The notes beneath the pieces were generated by a model. It was not told the origin of the DNA and did not search any database. It saw only the letters and a program-made list of their open reading frames with translations. Source: Hydractinia symbiolongicarpus (taxonomy: Eukaryota; Cnidaria; Hydrozoa; Anthoathecata; Hydractiniidae). Taken from it: a stretch of 64,000 nucleotides of DNA. Below are positions 1 to 10,866 of the stretch, piece after piece. Where the stretch lies: positions 806,001-870,000 of the forward strand of contig NC_079884.1 of the NCBI RefSeq assembly GCF_029227915.1. Direction: 5' to 3'. How positions within the stretch are numbered: the first letter of the stretch is position 1; each line of letters starts with the position of its first letter. Position numbers and translations under genes: made by a program.

Positions 1-280
1 ATTTTGGTGGGGCTAAAATGTGTTCCCATCCTATTCTTTCCAATTTATTGTTATGAAGTATATTGTCCCAGGTGTTCAAACCATGATGACTTAAATTGTT
101 AAAAAAATGGTTAAAAAAAGAGATTCTATCAAAAACTAAAAACTAAAATACCTTTAACAATTCTAAAGTTGTAATTAATCTTCTTAAAAGTATTTTTCAC
201 ATCTCAATCGCTCGCACGGCTTTTTTTACTCCAGATCATTTCCCACGATTTTAGCGTTTTTTTCATGTTTTGAAATATAT

Positions 281-312
281 GATGACGTCATCAAAAAATC
301 GATGACGTCATC
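281..312. promoter_or_regulatory. Two CRE-like palindromes
   Basis: The 12-bp palindrome GATGACGTCATC occurs at 281-292 and again at 301-312, exactly 20 bp apart. Each copy contains TGACGTCA, the CREB/ATF consensus. They lie in an intron of the kinase gene that follows. They could be regulatory, or part of a dispersed repeat; the sequence alone does not decide. Confidence 0.35.
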
Positions 313-506
313 CACATTTTTAATCTGAATTGTTACATCTCAATGACCTAACAAGCATTTGTAATGTGTTGCGACTACTCTATGACTCCTTTACCACGTT
401 AGTGTGTCACGTTAGTTAGGCTTCCTACTTCATAAATCCAGCGTTTCTTCTTGGAATCTAAGATGATCATAATCTGTATTTTTTTCAACAATGTTTTGTC
501 GTTTAG

Positions 507-1228
507 ATTGTAGAAGCATTAGATTACCTGCACGTACATAACATTTTGCATCGAGATTTGAAATGTGAGAATATACTCCTTGAAAAAGGCTTTAAACCTC
601 TGCTTACAGACTTCGGGTTTGCGAAATATACAGCTGATATTACCGACCTAAACAAAACGTACTGTGGTAGTTCTGCATACGCTCCTATTGAAATACTTAA
701 AGGTGAGATCTTCACATAAACAGCAGCTTTTCTTGAATAGAAAGTAAAGCCTTATTTTCACGAGGGAAGAAAAACCCTGTCACAATTTTTTTTCTTTACG
801 CACGAGGAGCATAGAACAATGGCCGTATTTGGTATATTTAGCCTCGCTAATTTCATAGGATATGTGATGTGTTTATAAAAAAAGTTCAAGAGTTTATATA
901 AGTCAAGAACAAATTATTGTTTTGAGTCAATGTTTTTTCAGGTACCCCTTACGATGGACGCAGTGCTGAAGTGTGGAGTCTTGGGTGTATACTCTATACC
1001 ATGACCACCGGTACCATGCCATTTAATGACAGCAACAAAAGTGAACACATCAGACAAATGAAGAGAGGACCAGTGTTTGGTAGATCACGTCAAAAGATAA
1101 CAGTCTCTCTTCAAATTTTAATATCAAATGTGCTTCAGTTGAAAGCAACAGCACGACCTACGTTGAAAGAAATACTTCAAAGTGAATGGTGCGCGACAAG
1201 CATAGATGACTTTGAAGTTAATTCTTAA
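507..1228 (+). CDS. TSSK-like testis-specific serine/threonine kinase, last two exons (partial)
   Basis: Two exons of a protein kinase are visible: 507-702 (after GTTTAG, before GTGAGA) and 942-1228 (after TTTTTTCAG, ending TAA). The split codon is phase 1 on both sides. The first exon holds the catalytic loop HRDLKCEN, the DFG motif (TDFGFAK) and the activation segment CGSSAYA. The second holds EVWSLGCILYTM and the C-lobe to the end. HRDLKCEN plus DFGFAK and CGSSAYA is the TSSK-family pattern, a group known from sperm development. Upstream exons (glycine loop, lysine) lie before the window. Two departures are seen: the usual SPE after CGSxAYA reads PIE, and the subdomain IX aspartate before VWS is glutamate. 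The product may be a weak or divergent kinase. An AATAAA lies about 25 bp past the stop. Confidence 0.85.
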
Positions 1229-1427
1229 TGTTTATTTTCCTTAAAAACATTTTTAATAAACTCTAAAAATATGTGTTAATAAATCAATAAAATTTCATAT
1301 TTTCTTTTTATCGACTTTTTTTGTAAATTAATTACCTTCCTATTGGTTGCGTAGATCAGGTAACAAAAAAACTGTTACACGAAATATGTCAGAAGAAATA
1401 CAGAGGAAAATCTGAGGACCGGCAAAC

Positions 1428-1475
1428 TCGTCCGTCCCCGGGGGTTGTCAAAAAGAACCCCTGAGGACGAGGTTG
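1428..1475. repeat. Imperfect GC-rich hairpin
   Basis: An inverted pair, CTCGTCC...GGGGGTT and AACCCC...GGACGAG, is separated by a short A-rich loop, in an otherwise AT-rich spacer between the kinase gene and the satellite element. It looks like a short dispersed repeat. No gene is seen in 1229-1499. Confidence 0.4.
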
Positions 1476-1499
1476 TTAAAACCGTGTAACTGTATATTA

Positions 1500-1700
1500 G
1501 GGAAGCACTTCATGGAAGGATCCATTTAGTCTGTGAATATGTCGTATCCGACATTGTCGTATTCTTCCAACGACATCCGACACACGACGTTAAGCAATTT
1601 ATCAACGTCGTAATGTTGTTAGCACATAATACTGCCTAGTATACATACTAGTGCCTAGCATAATATCTTTGTAATATACAGTAATACAGTGTAGTACATA
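1500..1700 (-). mobile_element. Leader region of satellite-bearing element, copy A
   Basis: The non-tandem segment starting GGGAAGCACTTCATGG matches, in inverted orientation, the segment that closes the second satellite array at about 38460-38682. Shared landmarks in the same order are GGAAGCACTTCATGGAAGGA, GTCTGTGAATATGTCGTAT, CGACATTGTCGTATTC, ACGACGTTAA and ATTTATCAACGTCGT. Both leaders then run into the same 30-bp satellite. This shows that leader plus array is one repeated unit dispersed in the genome, not two unrelated satellites. No protein-coding capacity is seen. Strand is given by the TACTACAAG orientation of the array. Confidence 0.75.
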
Positions 1701-4505
1701 GTAATATCCCGTATTTTACACTGTATTACTTTGTAGTATATTCAGAAATACACTGTAATACCTTGTAGTATTCAGTAACATACTGTAATACTTTGTAGTA
1801 TTCGGTAATATACTGTAATACCTTGTAGTATTCAGTAATACACTGTAATACCTTGTAGTATTCGGTAATACACTGTAATACCTTGTAGTATTCAGTAATA
1901 CACTGTAATACCTTGTAGTATTCGGTAATATACTGTAATGCCTTGTAGTATTCAGTAATATACTGTAATACTTTGTAGTATTCGGAAATATACTGTAATA
2001 CCTTGTAGTATTCGGTAATATACTGTAATGCCTTGTAGTATTCGGTAATACACTGTAATACCTTGTAGTATTCGGTAATATACTGTAATGCCTTGTAGTA
2101 TTCAGTAATATACTGTAATACTTTGCAGTATTCGGTAATATACTGTAATACCTTGTAGTATTCGTTAATATACTGTAATGCCTTGTAGTATTCAGTAATA
2201 CACTGTAATACCTTGTAGTATTCGGTAATACACTGTAATACCTTGTAGTATTCAGTAATACTCTGTAATACCTTGTAGTATTCGGTAATATACTGTAATG
2301 CCTTGTAGTATTCAGTAATATACTGTAATACTTTGAAGTATTCAGTAATACACTGTAGTACCTTGTAGTATTCAGTAATACACTGTAGTACTTAGTAATA
2401 TACTGTAATATTGTGTAGTATACAGTAATACACTGTAATATCTTGTAGTATTTAGTAATACACTGTAATATCTTGTAGTATTTAGTAATACACTGTAATA
2501 CTTTGTAGTATTCGGTAATATACTGTAATACCTTGTAGTATTCGGTAATACACTGTAATACCTTGTAGTATTCAGTAATACACTGTAATACCTTGTAGTA
2601 TTCGGTAATACACTGTAATACCTTGTAGTACACTGTAATACCTTGTAATATTCGGTAGTATACTGTAATACTTTGTAGTATTCAGTAATACACTGTAATA
2701 CCTTGTAGTATTCAGTAATACACTGTAATACCTTGTAGTATTCGGTAATACACTGTAATACCTTGTAGTACACTGTAATACCTTGTAATATTCGGTAGTA
2801 TACTGTAATACCTTGTAGTATTTAGTAATACACTGTAATACCTTGTAGTGTTCAGTAATACGCTGTAATACTTTGTAGTATTCAGTAATACACTGTAATA
2901 CCTTGTAGTATTCAGTAATACACTGTAATACCTTGTAGTATTCGGTAATATACTGTAATGCCTTGTAGTATTCAGTAATATACTGTAATACTTTGTAGTA
3001 TTCGGTAATATACTGTAATACCTTGTAGTATTCGGTAATACACTGTAATACCTTGTAGTATTCAGTAATACACTGTAGTACTTAGTAATATACTGTAATA
3101 TTGTGTAGTATTCAGTAATACACTGTAATACCTTGTAGTATTCGGTAATACACTGTAATACCTTGTAGTACACTGTAATACCTTGTAATATTCGGTAGTA
3201 TACTGTAATACTTTGTAGTATTCAGTAATACACTGTAATACCTTGTAGTATTCAGTAATACACTGTAATACCTTGTAGTATTCGGTAATACACTGTAATA
3301 CCTTGTAGTACACTGTAATACCTTGTAATATTCGGTAGTATACTGTAATACCTTGTAGTATTTAGTAATACACTGTAATACCTTGTAGTGTTCAGTAATA
3401 CGCTGTAATACTTTGTAGTATTCAGTAATACACTGTAATACCTTGTAGTATTCAGTAATACACTGTAATACCTTGTAGTATTCGGTAATATACTGTAATG
3501 CCTTGTAGTATTCAGTAATATACTGTAATACTTTGTAGTATTCGGTAATATACTGTAATACCTTGTAGTATTCGGTAATACACTGTAATACCTTGTAGTA
3601 TTCAGTAATACACTGTAGTACTTAGTAATATACTGTAATATTGTGTAGTATACAGTAATACACTGTAATATCTTGTAGTATTTAGTAATACACTGTAATA
3701 CTTTGTAGTATTCGGTAATATACTGTAATACCTTGTAGTATTCGGTAATACACTGTAATACCTTGTAGTATTCAGTAATACACTGTAATACCTTGTAGTA
3801 TTCGGTAATACACTGTAATACCTTGTAGTACACTGTAATACCTTGTAATATTCGGTAGTATACTGTAATACTTTGTAGTATTCAGTAATACACTGTAATA
3901 CCTTGTAGTATTCAGTAATACACTGTAATACCTTGTAGTATTCGGTAATACACTGTAATACCTTGTAGTACACTGTAATACCTTGTAATATTCGGTAGTA
4001 TACTGTAATACCTTGTAGTATTTAGTAATACACTGTAATACCTTGTAGTATTCAGTAATACACTGTAATACCTTGTAGTATTCAGTAATACACTGTAATA
4101 CCTTGTAGTATTCAGTAATACACTGTAATACTTTGTAGTATTCAGTAATACACTGTAGTACTTAGTAATATACTGTAATACCTTGTAGTATTCAGTAATA
4201 CACTGTAATACTTTGTAGTATTCAGTAATACACTGTAGTACTTAGTAATATACTGTAATATTTTGTAGTATTTAGTAATATACTGTAATACCTTGTAGTA
4301 TTCGGTAATACACTGTAATACTTTGTAGTATTCAGTAATACCTTGTAGTACTTAGTAATATACTGTAATATTTTGTAGTATTCAGTAATACACTGTAATA
4401 CCTTGTAGTATTCGGTAATACACTGTAGTACTTGTAACATCTAACTGTAATATTTTGTAGTATTTGGTAATACACTGTAATACTTAGTAATATACTGTAA
4501 TACAT
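1700..4505 (-). repeat. 30-bp satellite array A (about 93 units)
   Basis: The array is nearly perfectly phased. The plus-strand unit is three decamers, ttcgGTAATA, cactGTAATA and ccttGTAGTA, so a GTARTA core recurs every 10 bp. Higher-order copies are visible: 2761-3060 recurs at 3301-3600 (540-bp shift), and 2461-2820 recurs at 3661-4020 (1,200-bp shift), both nearly identical. Because 30 is a multiple of 3 and the unit lacks stops in some frames, long spurious reading frames appear on the minus strand (repeating YYKVLQCITE). I do not regard these as genes. The array degenerates at both ends, after about 4440 and before about 1740. Confidence 0.95.
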
Positions 4506-4640
4506 GTAATAGATCTTTGACGGTTGCGCAAAGCATTCTGGGTATTTTTTCTTCCCAGCGTGGGCTGGTTCACATATCACATGGAACGTTGGCTGCAGAT
4601 ACAGATGTAGATACGGATACAGATAATCTTTTCTGGGAAT
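4505..4640. other. Distal flank of satellite copy A
   Basis: Unique sequence follows the array, including the imperfect palindrome around CATTCTGGGTA and a GATACA-type mini-repeat (CAGATACAGATGTAGATACGG). It does not match the distal flank of the second array (34120-34220), so the distal end of the element cannot be fixed here. Confidence 0.4.
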
Positions 4641-4685
4641 GAAAGTTTACAAAAATTGAACTGAATAAATACAAGGAAGTATTAA

Positions 4686-4918
4686 CAAACTATCACAACC
4701 AGCAGGGGACCTCTCAAAACAGCCCGAAGGCCAGTTAAAAGATGCGAGTAGGACCCTATGCAAAAAAATTTGTACAAACTTCAATACTGCAAGAGCTCTG
4801 ATTGCTCATGAGCAAAAAGTAAAAGTAAAAGCCACTGCTGAATATACAATTTGCTTCTGCGTAACATGCGAAAAGCCTTTTGAATCAGACGATGCGCTGA
4901 CTTGGAATGTTTGGAAGG
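4686..4918 (+). CDS. Orphan coding exon or exon relic, unrecognised
   Basis: One frame stays open for about 77 codons from just after a TAA and ends at a good donor (TTGGAAG then GGTAAGT). The predicted peptide is rich in ordinary codons and has Cys pairs (CFCVTCEKPF). There is no clear ATG and no plausible partner exon nearby. It could be an internal exon of a lost gene or of a transposable element. I do not recognise the family. Confidence 0.3.
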
Positions 4919-4919
4919 G

Positions 4920-6410
4920 TAAGTCGGTTTAAAATAAATGAAACAAATACCCTTATTTGGTTGGTTCGTTTCTTATGTAATTTCGAATGTTTTTTTTCCT
5001 TCGAAATTCGAACTGTATATTCTAATTTAAGTAGTTGTGGAAGGAAATTTGTCATTGATATTCTATCATGTGCAAAATTTGATTATTGCTTTAAGACGAG
5101 AATAGAATCCAGGTAATAAAATAGCTACTGACTGGTTTTGATCCTGCCCTGTAAAATACAAAGCCATTTGTCAGACCTTGGAGCATGTGCAATAACTTTG
5201 ACCTCCAGGAGGAGAAAATCCCTCTGACAACTACAACAAAAAAGTTAAAAAAATGTTCCTTTAAAACAAAACTTTGGCTGCGAGAAAGAGTAAAGCTAAG
5301 TCTGTAACCTTAAATTTTGATAAAGCTGGATTTAAAAGCAATCCAGTACAATTCCCTAGAGACAAAATTAGGGGCCTTCAAAAAAACTTTTGGTTCCCGT
5401 TAGCGGGATATCGCCGCTAAGATTTGGACCCCCTCCTCCCTCTTTTAGCAGATTTCTGTCCGTGAAATACATACATTTGGATAAATCTTAGAAGGCTCAG
5501 GGGCGTGTTTTGTAGATAAAAGTTATCGGAATTGATGACATGAGACATTATGCTCGCGAACGAAGAATTTTCAGGCCACAAACAAATTTTTGAAATTTCT
5601 CAATCGTTCGCGGATTCTTTTTTCAAACTTGAACCCCCCTCCCTCCCTTAGCGCCAATATCCCGCTAACAGGGCCCCCAAAAATTTTTGAAGGCCCCTTA
5701 GGGCTCAATTAGGAAACTCTGATTGTATTTCGGCCACAAGAACACAAATATTGCCCTCAACTGTTACTGACACAACTTCAGCTGCCATTCTCCTTTCGGT
5801 TTTGCTGTAATGGCAATGTTGATGCTTTGCGCACTTTTTTCCCTTTATTCCGCCTACCCATCCTGTGCCCAAAAGGTACGTGGAAATAATTAAGAAGTGC
5901 TAGTATGTTAACTTTGACCTGCTTCTTCTCCTATGCTTAATGCTCTTTTAGCCTTGCGTATTTCGATGGATGATATAGGTGAGTATGACCTGAATGTAAA
6001 AACAGTGGCAGTGGTCACAATGTCTCCCTTATAAGAATGACCACAAATAAGTCACACATAAGGGTTAAGTCCTGGTGTGTTGTCTTTTTTCTGCATCTTT
6101 GCAAGGAAATGATTACATACAACACTTTGTAACTTAGTTTGCCAATCAATATAAGTTTTTTTGCTGTCTACGCATTTGACCAACTCCATTGCTTGCACAT
6201 GGCTAGTGATCCAGCACGTTGGTTAATGCATAGATGACCTTTTACAGTACATGCATAGTGCCTCATTGCTTCCTTCAACATCATCCTCGCAATCCCTCTT
6301 CATCTCGCGTCCAGGACCATGACCTGTTTTTTTTTGTTTCGAGAAAGGGCATTTTGCGTTCACCTCTCCAAATCGGTTGAACAAAGGTTTGTAAATTAGT
6401 TGAAGTGGGA
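4920..6410. other. Intergenic sequence, no gene recognised
   Basis: AT-rich sequence. It contains an inverted pair of C-rich tracts (around 5396-5455 and 5630-5700, with TTAGCGGGATAT and ATATCCCGCTAA on opposite arms) that look like the ends of a small MITE of about 310 bp. I see no convincing exon. Confidence 0.4.
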
Positions 6411-6520
6411 TGTAATAACTAAAACAGGTAACTACCAGTCTCCACAGAACCAGCAGTCCCTGTAGAACGACCAGAAAACCAACAGCGAACCAGCAGTATC
6501 ATCACAGAACCACCAATGAA
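6411..6520. repeat. Left arm of GAACC-rich inverted repeat
   Basis: Begins GTAATAACTAAAACAGGTAA and continues as imperfect copies of (C)AGAACCA(G/C)CAG. The reverse complement lies at 12861-13010 and begins with the same 20 bases. The two arms face each other across the Copia element, so the Copia appears to have inserted into an older element of roughly 0.95 kb with long, internally repeated inverted ends. Confidence 0.6.
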
Positions 6521-7040
6521 TAAATAGTTCCAATATTAAACTTCCACGCCAAAGTGAGCGCAACGAAGCTAATTAAATACATAAGAGTCGAAGACCCTAC
6601 TTTCCACTGGCTATTTCGTGTCCCTCGTACACAAACTAACGGTCCTCGTGCAGGTGAATTTTAAAAATGACTCTCAAAGTGTTATAAACTTCATTCTACG
6701 TAAAAAAAATAATCACAATACAAAAAGTCGATCTTTTGTTATTCATTTCATAAAAATTCACGATTTGAATCAGCAAGAAAAGTGTTGTTTTGCTGGAGGT
6801 AACATATGTATTTTAGACGCTCGTTAAAAAAAAGATGGTCGTCGTATTACCGAGTTCTATGTTCTAGCTATTGTTGTTATCATGGTAATCATTAGCATTC
6901 CTGATTGAAATTACCGAAAAAGATTGAAATGTTGGTTTGTTATTTATTGCGTTGAAGAGTAAATTGCAAGGAAACAGAATGAGTCTTGATTTTTTAATCC
7001 CAGAACGGTATAATTTGGATAATATTTCACTAATATAGTG

Positions 7041-7045
7041 TATAC
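7041..7045. repeat. Target-site duplication (left) of Copia
   Basis: TATAC directly precedes the left LTR and is repeated at 12696-12700 directly after the right LTR. Five base pairs is the usual Copia target duplication. Confidence 0.9.
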
Positions 7046-7122
7046 TGTGAATAGATCTGTATTCTTTATTATTGCATAAAGCCATACATCTAAACCTAAA
7101 AGATATAATGAACATAATGACA
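7046..7122 (-). repeat. Copia LTR, left (3' LTR of the element)
   Basis: A 77-bp repeat starting TG and ending CA, matching 12619-12695 with 5 mismatches. It is preceded by TATAC. Being this short, it leaves little room for U3/R/U5. Confidence 0.9.
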
Positions 7123-7137
7123 ATCTTGCCACTACAT
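7123..7137 (-). other. Polypurine tract of Copia
   Basis: On the minus strand a purine-rich stretch (GTAGTGGCAAGAT) abuts the 3' LTR, the expected position of the plus-strand primer. Confidence 0.6.
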
Positions 7138-7266
7138 TCTCTCTCAATAAAACAAAATCATAAAGTATGTTCAAGAAAAGAAACTGCAAGACGCAGGAAC
7201 ACAATGTAAGAATGCTTTTAAAGTGTCATTTGGCATACTGTTATATTTGTTTTAATTAACCAAAAC

Positions 7267-9720
7267 TTAACGGTATTTCAACTGTTCTCTACCGGATAGT
7301 ATACGTAGCAGGTTTTCAGCTGAAGCAGTGCCTTTCGTAAGACAGTCAGCAATCTGATCACTTGATTTCGTAAGAATGAGTTCCCCCATTTCTCCTTTTT
7401 CGACCATCTCACGAAGTGCACGAATATCAATATACAATCGTTTATCTTCTATGACGTTGGTATTTTTGACTGCTTCCGCAAGTGATTTATTTTCTGATTT
7501 ACAGATAATTGGTATATCAACTGAAAAAATCTCTTTAATTAGGGATCTGATCAACATAGCATGTTCCGCACCTTCTAAGAGAGCCATGGTTTCCGCACCC
7601 ATGGCGCTTTTAACAGCCCATTTTAACTTGTGAGATTTCCAAATAATTGGCGGAATTTTGCTTTCACCATGCAGTAGCAGAACAAATCCACCTTGTGAGC
7701 CGCCATTAATTAAATTTCCATGTGATGCATCACTGAAAAGTATGAGCGATGATGCTTTAACATCTCCAGTGTTTGAAATAACAATCTTTACTTCAGTTTG
7801 CTGCAGATGTTTCAGCTGCTTGTTAGCTCTACGAGCATCAGCAACTGTTCCATATCTTATGCGAGTGCTTAAATCACAGGCAACGTAAGCAGCATCAGGT
7901 CTAGTTTGTTTTGCTGCCCATTGAATTTGACGTGCTTCATATCTTGTAAGTGGAATTGTAGACGTACTATTGGTCAAATTAATTGGTGAAATGTTACTAA
8001 TGTAATTATGCTGATGAATAATTACTGCACCACACTCTTGTTCAATTTCTAATCCCAAAAAGTTAAACGACTTTGAATTCTCTTTACTAAGTGAGAATGT
8101 CTTACGTAAATGTGCAATGATAGTGTCATGAAACAAATCACTTCCAACGAAGAAGCAATCGTCAACATGACAGCAAATTACACCTTTGAGAGTTTCTTTT
8201 CTCCAGAAAAATAATGCATTGTCATAAATGCTTCTTGTAGCTCCAACTTTATCGAATTCGTTAGATAATGTCTCATACCAAGCGCGTGAAGCGTCGCACA
8301 AGCCATAAACAGGTGTTTTTAGTTTCCACAACTTGTCTGTGTTAGCTTCTGGTGGTGGAAGAAGATGTACGACTCTATCAATCTTGGCACCTTGAAGAAA
8401 CCCAGCTTTAATATCAAGACTGTAAAATTTTCCATCCATGGGTTGCACCAATATTACACACAAGACGAAAGTTCTCCTTGTTTACAGTTGGCGAGTCTGT
8501 TCGTATACCAATAGTGTCCTCCTCAAAACCTTGTGCCACTAATCGTGCTTTAATTTCTGTTTTCCCATCATGACTTTTCTCAGATATCGCCCAGTGGGTT
8601 GTGGTTATGTCTTGCCCTTTGTCTTCAACTTCATCATAAACATTGTAATCACGCCATTTAGTTAATTCTTTTTGTTGAGCTTCACTAACATCACATGACG
8701 TTTCTACATTATATACTGACTCTGTGTTTACCTTTTCCCAATCCAAAATGTTTTCAAAGTCAATTGATTTCATGGCTTTGGTTTTAACATCTTTGACATT
8801 CAACCAATTCTTATATGCTCCAACTCCAGATTTTCCTACTTTACCAGCACGACTAACAACCATAAATTCAGCAAGTTTATTAGTATCAGGATCAATAAAC
8901 CTAACCCTGTCAATGACTGTTCATTGCGAGGTGTGTTATAAACTTCTTGCTCAATGCTTGATTGATGTGTTGTTTCAACCTGAGCATGGGAAATAGCAGG
9001 GATCTCATTTGTATTTACGGCATGATCACTAGGAATGTCATCAAGTACAACTTCTGACGATGTGTTGATATCAAAATCGTTTACGCTTTCAAGCAACCCA
9101 TTCGCTACGCTGTTTGAAATCTCATCAAAGCAATCTTCTTCTTTGGTTGTAGTTTTCTTCACTTGAGGGTTTCCACTTGTGCTTTCCTGACAACTACGGT
9201 GTCCCTTCACTGATTGCAAGTGACACTCGAACGTAAGTTCCTCCATGTTTAACAAGGACCTGTTTTCCATCAATGCCAAGGACTACACCAGGTCCTCTCC
9301 ACTCTTTCTCTCCACGTCGCTTATAGTATACCAATTCACCATTATAAAAATCTGCTGGTAGATGTCCGTGTTTGATGACTGAGTGCTGTTTTAAGATTCA
9401 CTTTCAATGAATGCTTTGCGAGCAACATGCAGGGCATTCAGATGATTCGCAATTAATTGACTGGGTGTAACTGTTCGAAGAACAGGAGGCTTGGCTGTAA
9501 GCACAGATGGGAGATTTGGATTGCGTCCAAATACAAGCTGATTGAGACTGAATCCACGGTTATTATGCAACGCATTCTTGGCACAATTGGCCCATGTAAG
9601 TGCATTTTCAACAGAACAACTAGTGTTGTCAACAATTTTCATAATCATATTTTCCAGGATGAAATTATGATGCTCACATACACCATTTGACCATGGAGCT
9701 TCTGCTGCTGTTGTACACAC
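7267..9720 (-). pseudogene. Copia pol, 3' half: end of integrase, reverse transcriptase, RNase H
   Basis: Four overlapping frames carry one Copia pol. 9720-9391 holds the integrase Glu motif (AAEAPWSNG). 9279-8836 is the linker. 8863-8414 starts the RT domain (KARLVAQGFEE, RTDSPT). 8463-7267 holds the rest: SLDIKAGFLQG, YGLCDASRAWY, the catalytic box CHVDD (normally YVDD), then RNase H with FSDASHGN, the Glu of AMGAETMALLEG and the tail ADCLTKGTAS. The RNase H position usually DNKSL reads ENKSL. Frameshifts lie near 9718 (a GTGTGT run), 9240, 8880 and 8440, and a stop near 9391, so no functional polyprotein is made. Confidence 0.9.
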
Positions 9721-9748
9721 TCTGTGTTTAACAGCTCTGCTACATCTC

Positions 9749-9752
9749 TTAA
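9749..9752. repeat. TTAA target duplication (left) of MITE
   Basis: TTAA at 9749-9752 is matched by TTAA at 10863-10866. Removing the intervening DNA and one TTAA keeps the integrase reading frame aligned across the junction. Confidence 0.85.
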
Positions 9753-10862
9753 AGGGGAACTCCAGTAAAAATCACTTTTTTCTTTTTTGCTATATACGTG
9801 CTCAGAAAGTAGTTACACATCTTTCGTAGCGATCAAGTTTCTATTCTTTGTTTTTCAAAAAAGAAGCTTTTTTTATGGAAGGACATGCCAAATATTTTCA
9901 GGGGGTAAATGTACTCATTTTCTTCAATCTTTGTAATGTTTAAGGCTGCATGTGATGCTGATAATGCAGTTTCTAAAACAACTTTGTCAAAACAACTACT
10001 TATAAGTCAGTAGCTTCTGCAACGCATTTATGACCTACCATAATCATAAGAATGATTTTTATTTGTACAATATTAATACTCATGTTTTACCAACTTATCA
10101 CGACCCGAACATAATTCGATCTTTCTATCACGAATTTGAATGGTCCTCCATCATGGTGAAAATTTCAACGTTACATAAAATTTGTTTGCATTTGTGTGCA
10201 AAAAAGCACGTGCGGATGAAAAATATTGCTGAATTGTGAAATAAAAATAAATTGGCTTGTAAAGTAAGAAAGTTTTTTTACTGAAACAAATGATAAAGTT
10301 TTTGTGATGAAAAGAATGTTAAAAAAAAGCCAATTAAATATATTTTCTATTTCTTTAAAAAATATTTTACTCAGAACGTTGTTTTGAGTTAGTAGAAGAC
10401 ACCTCGTCACTTTGCATCATTATTAATTTCTCCCTTGTGAGACACAAGAGGTTCGAAGTCGTGTGGCTGTAGCTTTGTAAAGTCTTTTTCATGAAGAGAT
10501 TATCCTATTCTATGTTTATCCTAATTATCCTATTCTATGTTTTCTAAGTTAAAATCTTCGTCATTACTACAAGACGTTTTATCAACGAACAATGTAAACA
10601 CTAAGTAAACAAACTTTTAGAAGGTGTGCTGCTGAGCTCACGGACTGTCTGCACGATGTGACGTATGTGTATTTATTCGGACCTAGTCCTCTCAACTTTA
10701 CGCAACCTTGCAAATTTATTTAAAATTGAAGATGTTTACAGACCCCATTAAGGTATAAATAAAGATTTTTAACGATTGTAAAAGGTTTATTCTGACATAT
10801 TTATGTATTGTCTTCTTAAAATAACATTTTTTTCAAATATTTTTTTTCACTGGAGTGCCCCT
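9753..10862. mobile_element. Non-autonomous TTAA-type transposon (T2/Kolobok-like MITE)
   Basis: The ends are AGGGGAACTCCAGTAAAAA and, inverted, AGGGGCACTCCAGTGAAAAA, with TTAA outside. TTAAAGGRR ends with TTAA duplications are known for T2/Kolobok elements; piggyBac also duplicates TTAA but has different ends. The 1,110-bp interior is AT-rich. The longest frame (10030-10239) resembles no transposase, so it is treated as non-coding. It interrupts the Copia integrase core between its second Asp and its Glu. Confidence 0.8.
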
Positions 10863-10866
10863 TTAA

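Noticed and set aside
1716-4580. Tandem repeats resembling a CRISPR array
   Set aside because: Units are contiguous 30-mers without unique spacers and the context is eukaryotic.
7376-7888. Plus-strand frames opposite the Copia RNase H
   Set aside because: They are antisense shadows of the clear pol frame on the minus strand.
9753-10862. piggyBac element
   Set aside because: TTAA duplication fits, but the AGGGG ends match the T2/Kolobok pattern better and no transposase is present.
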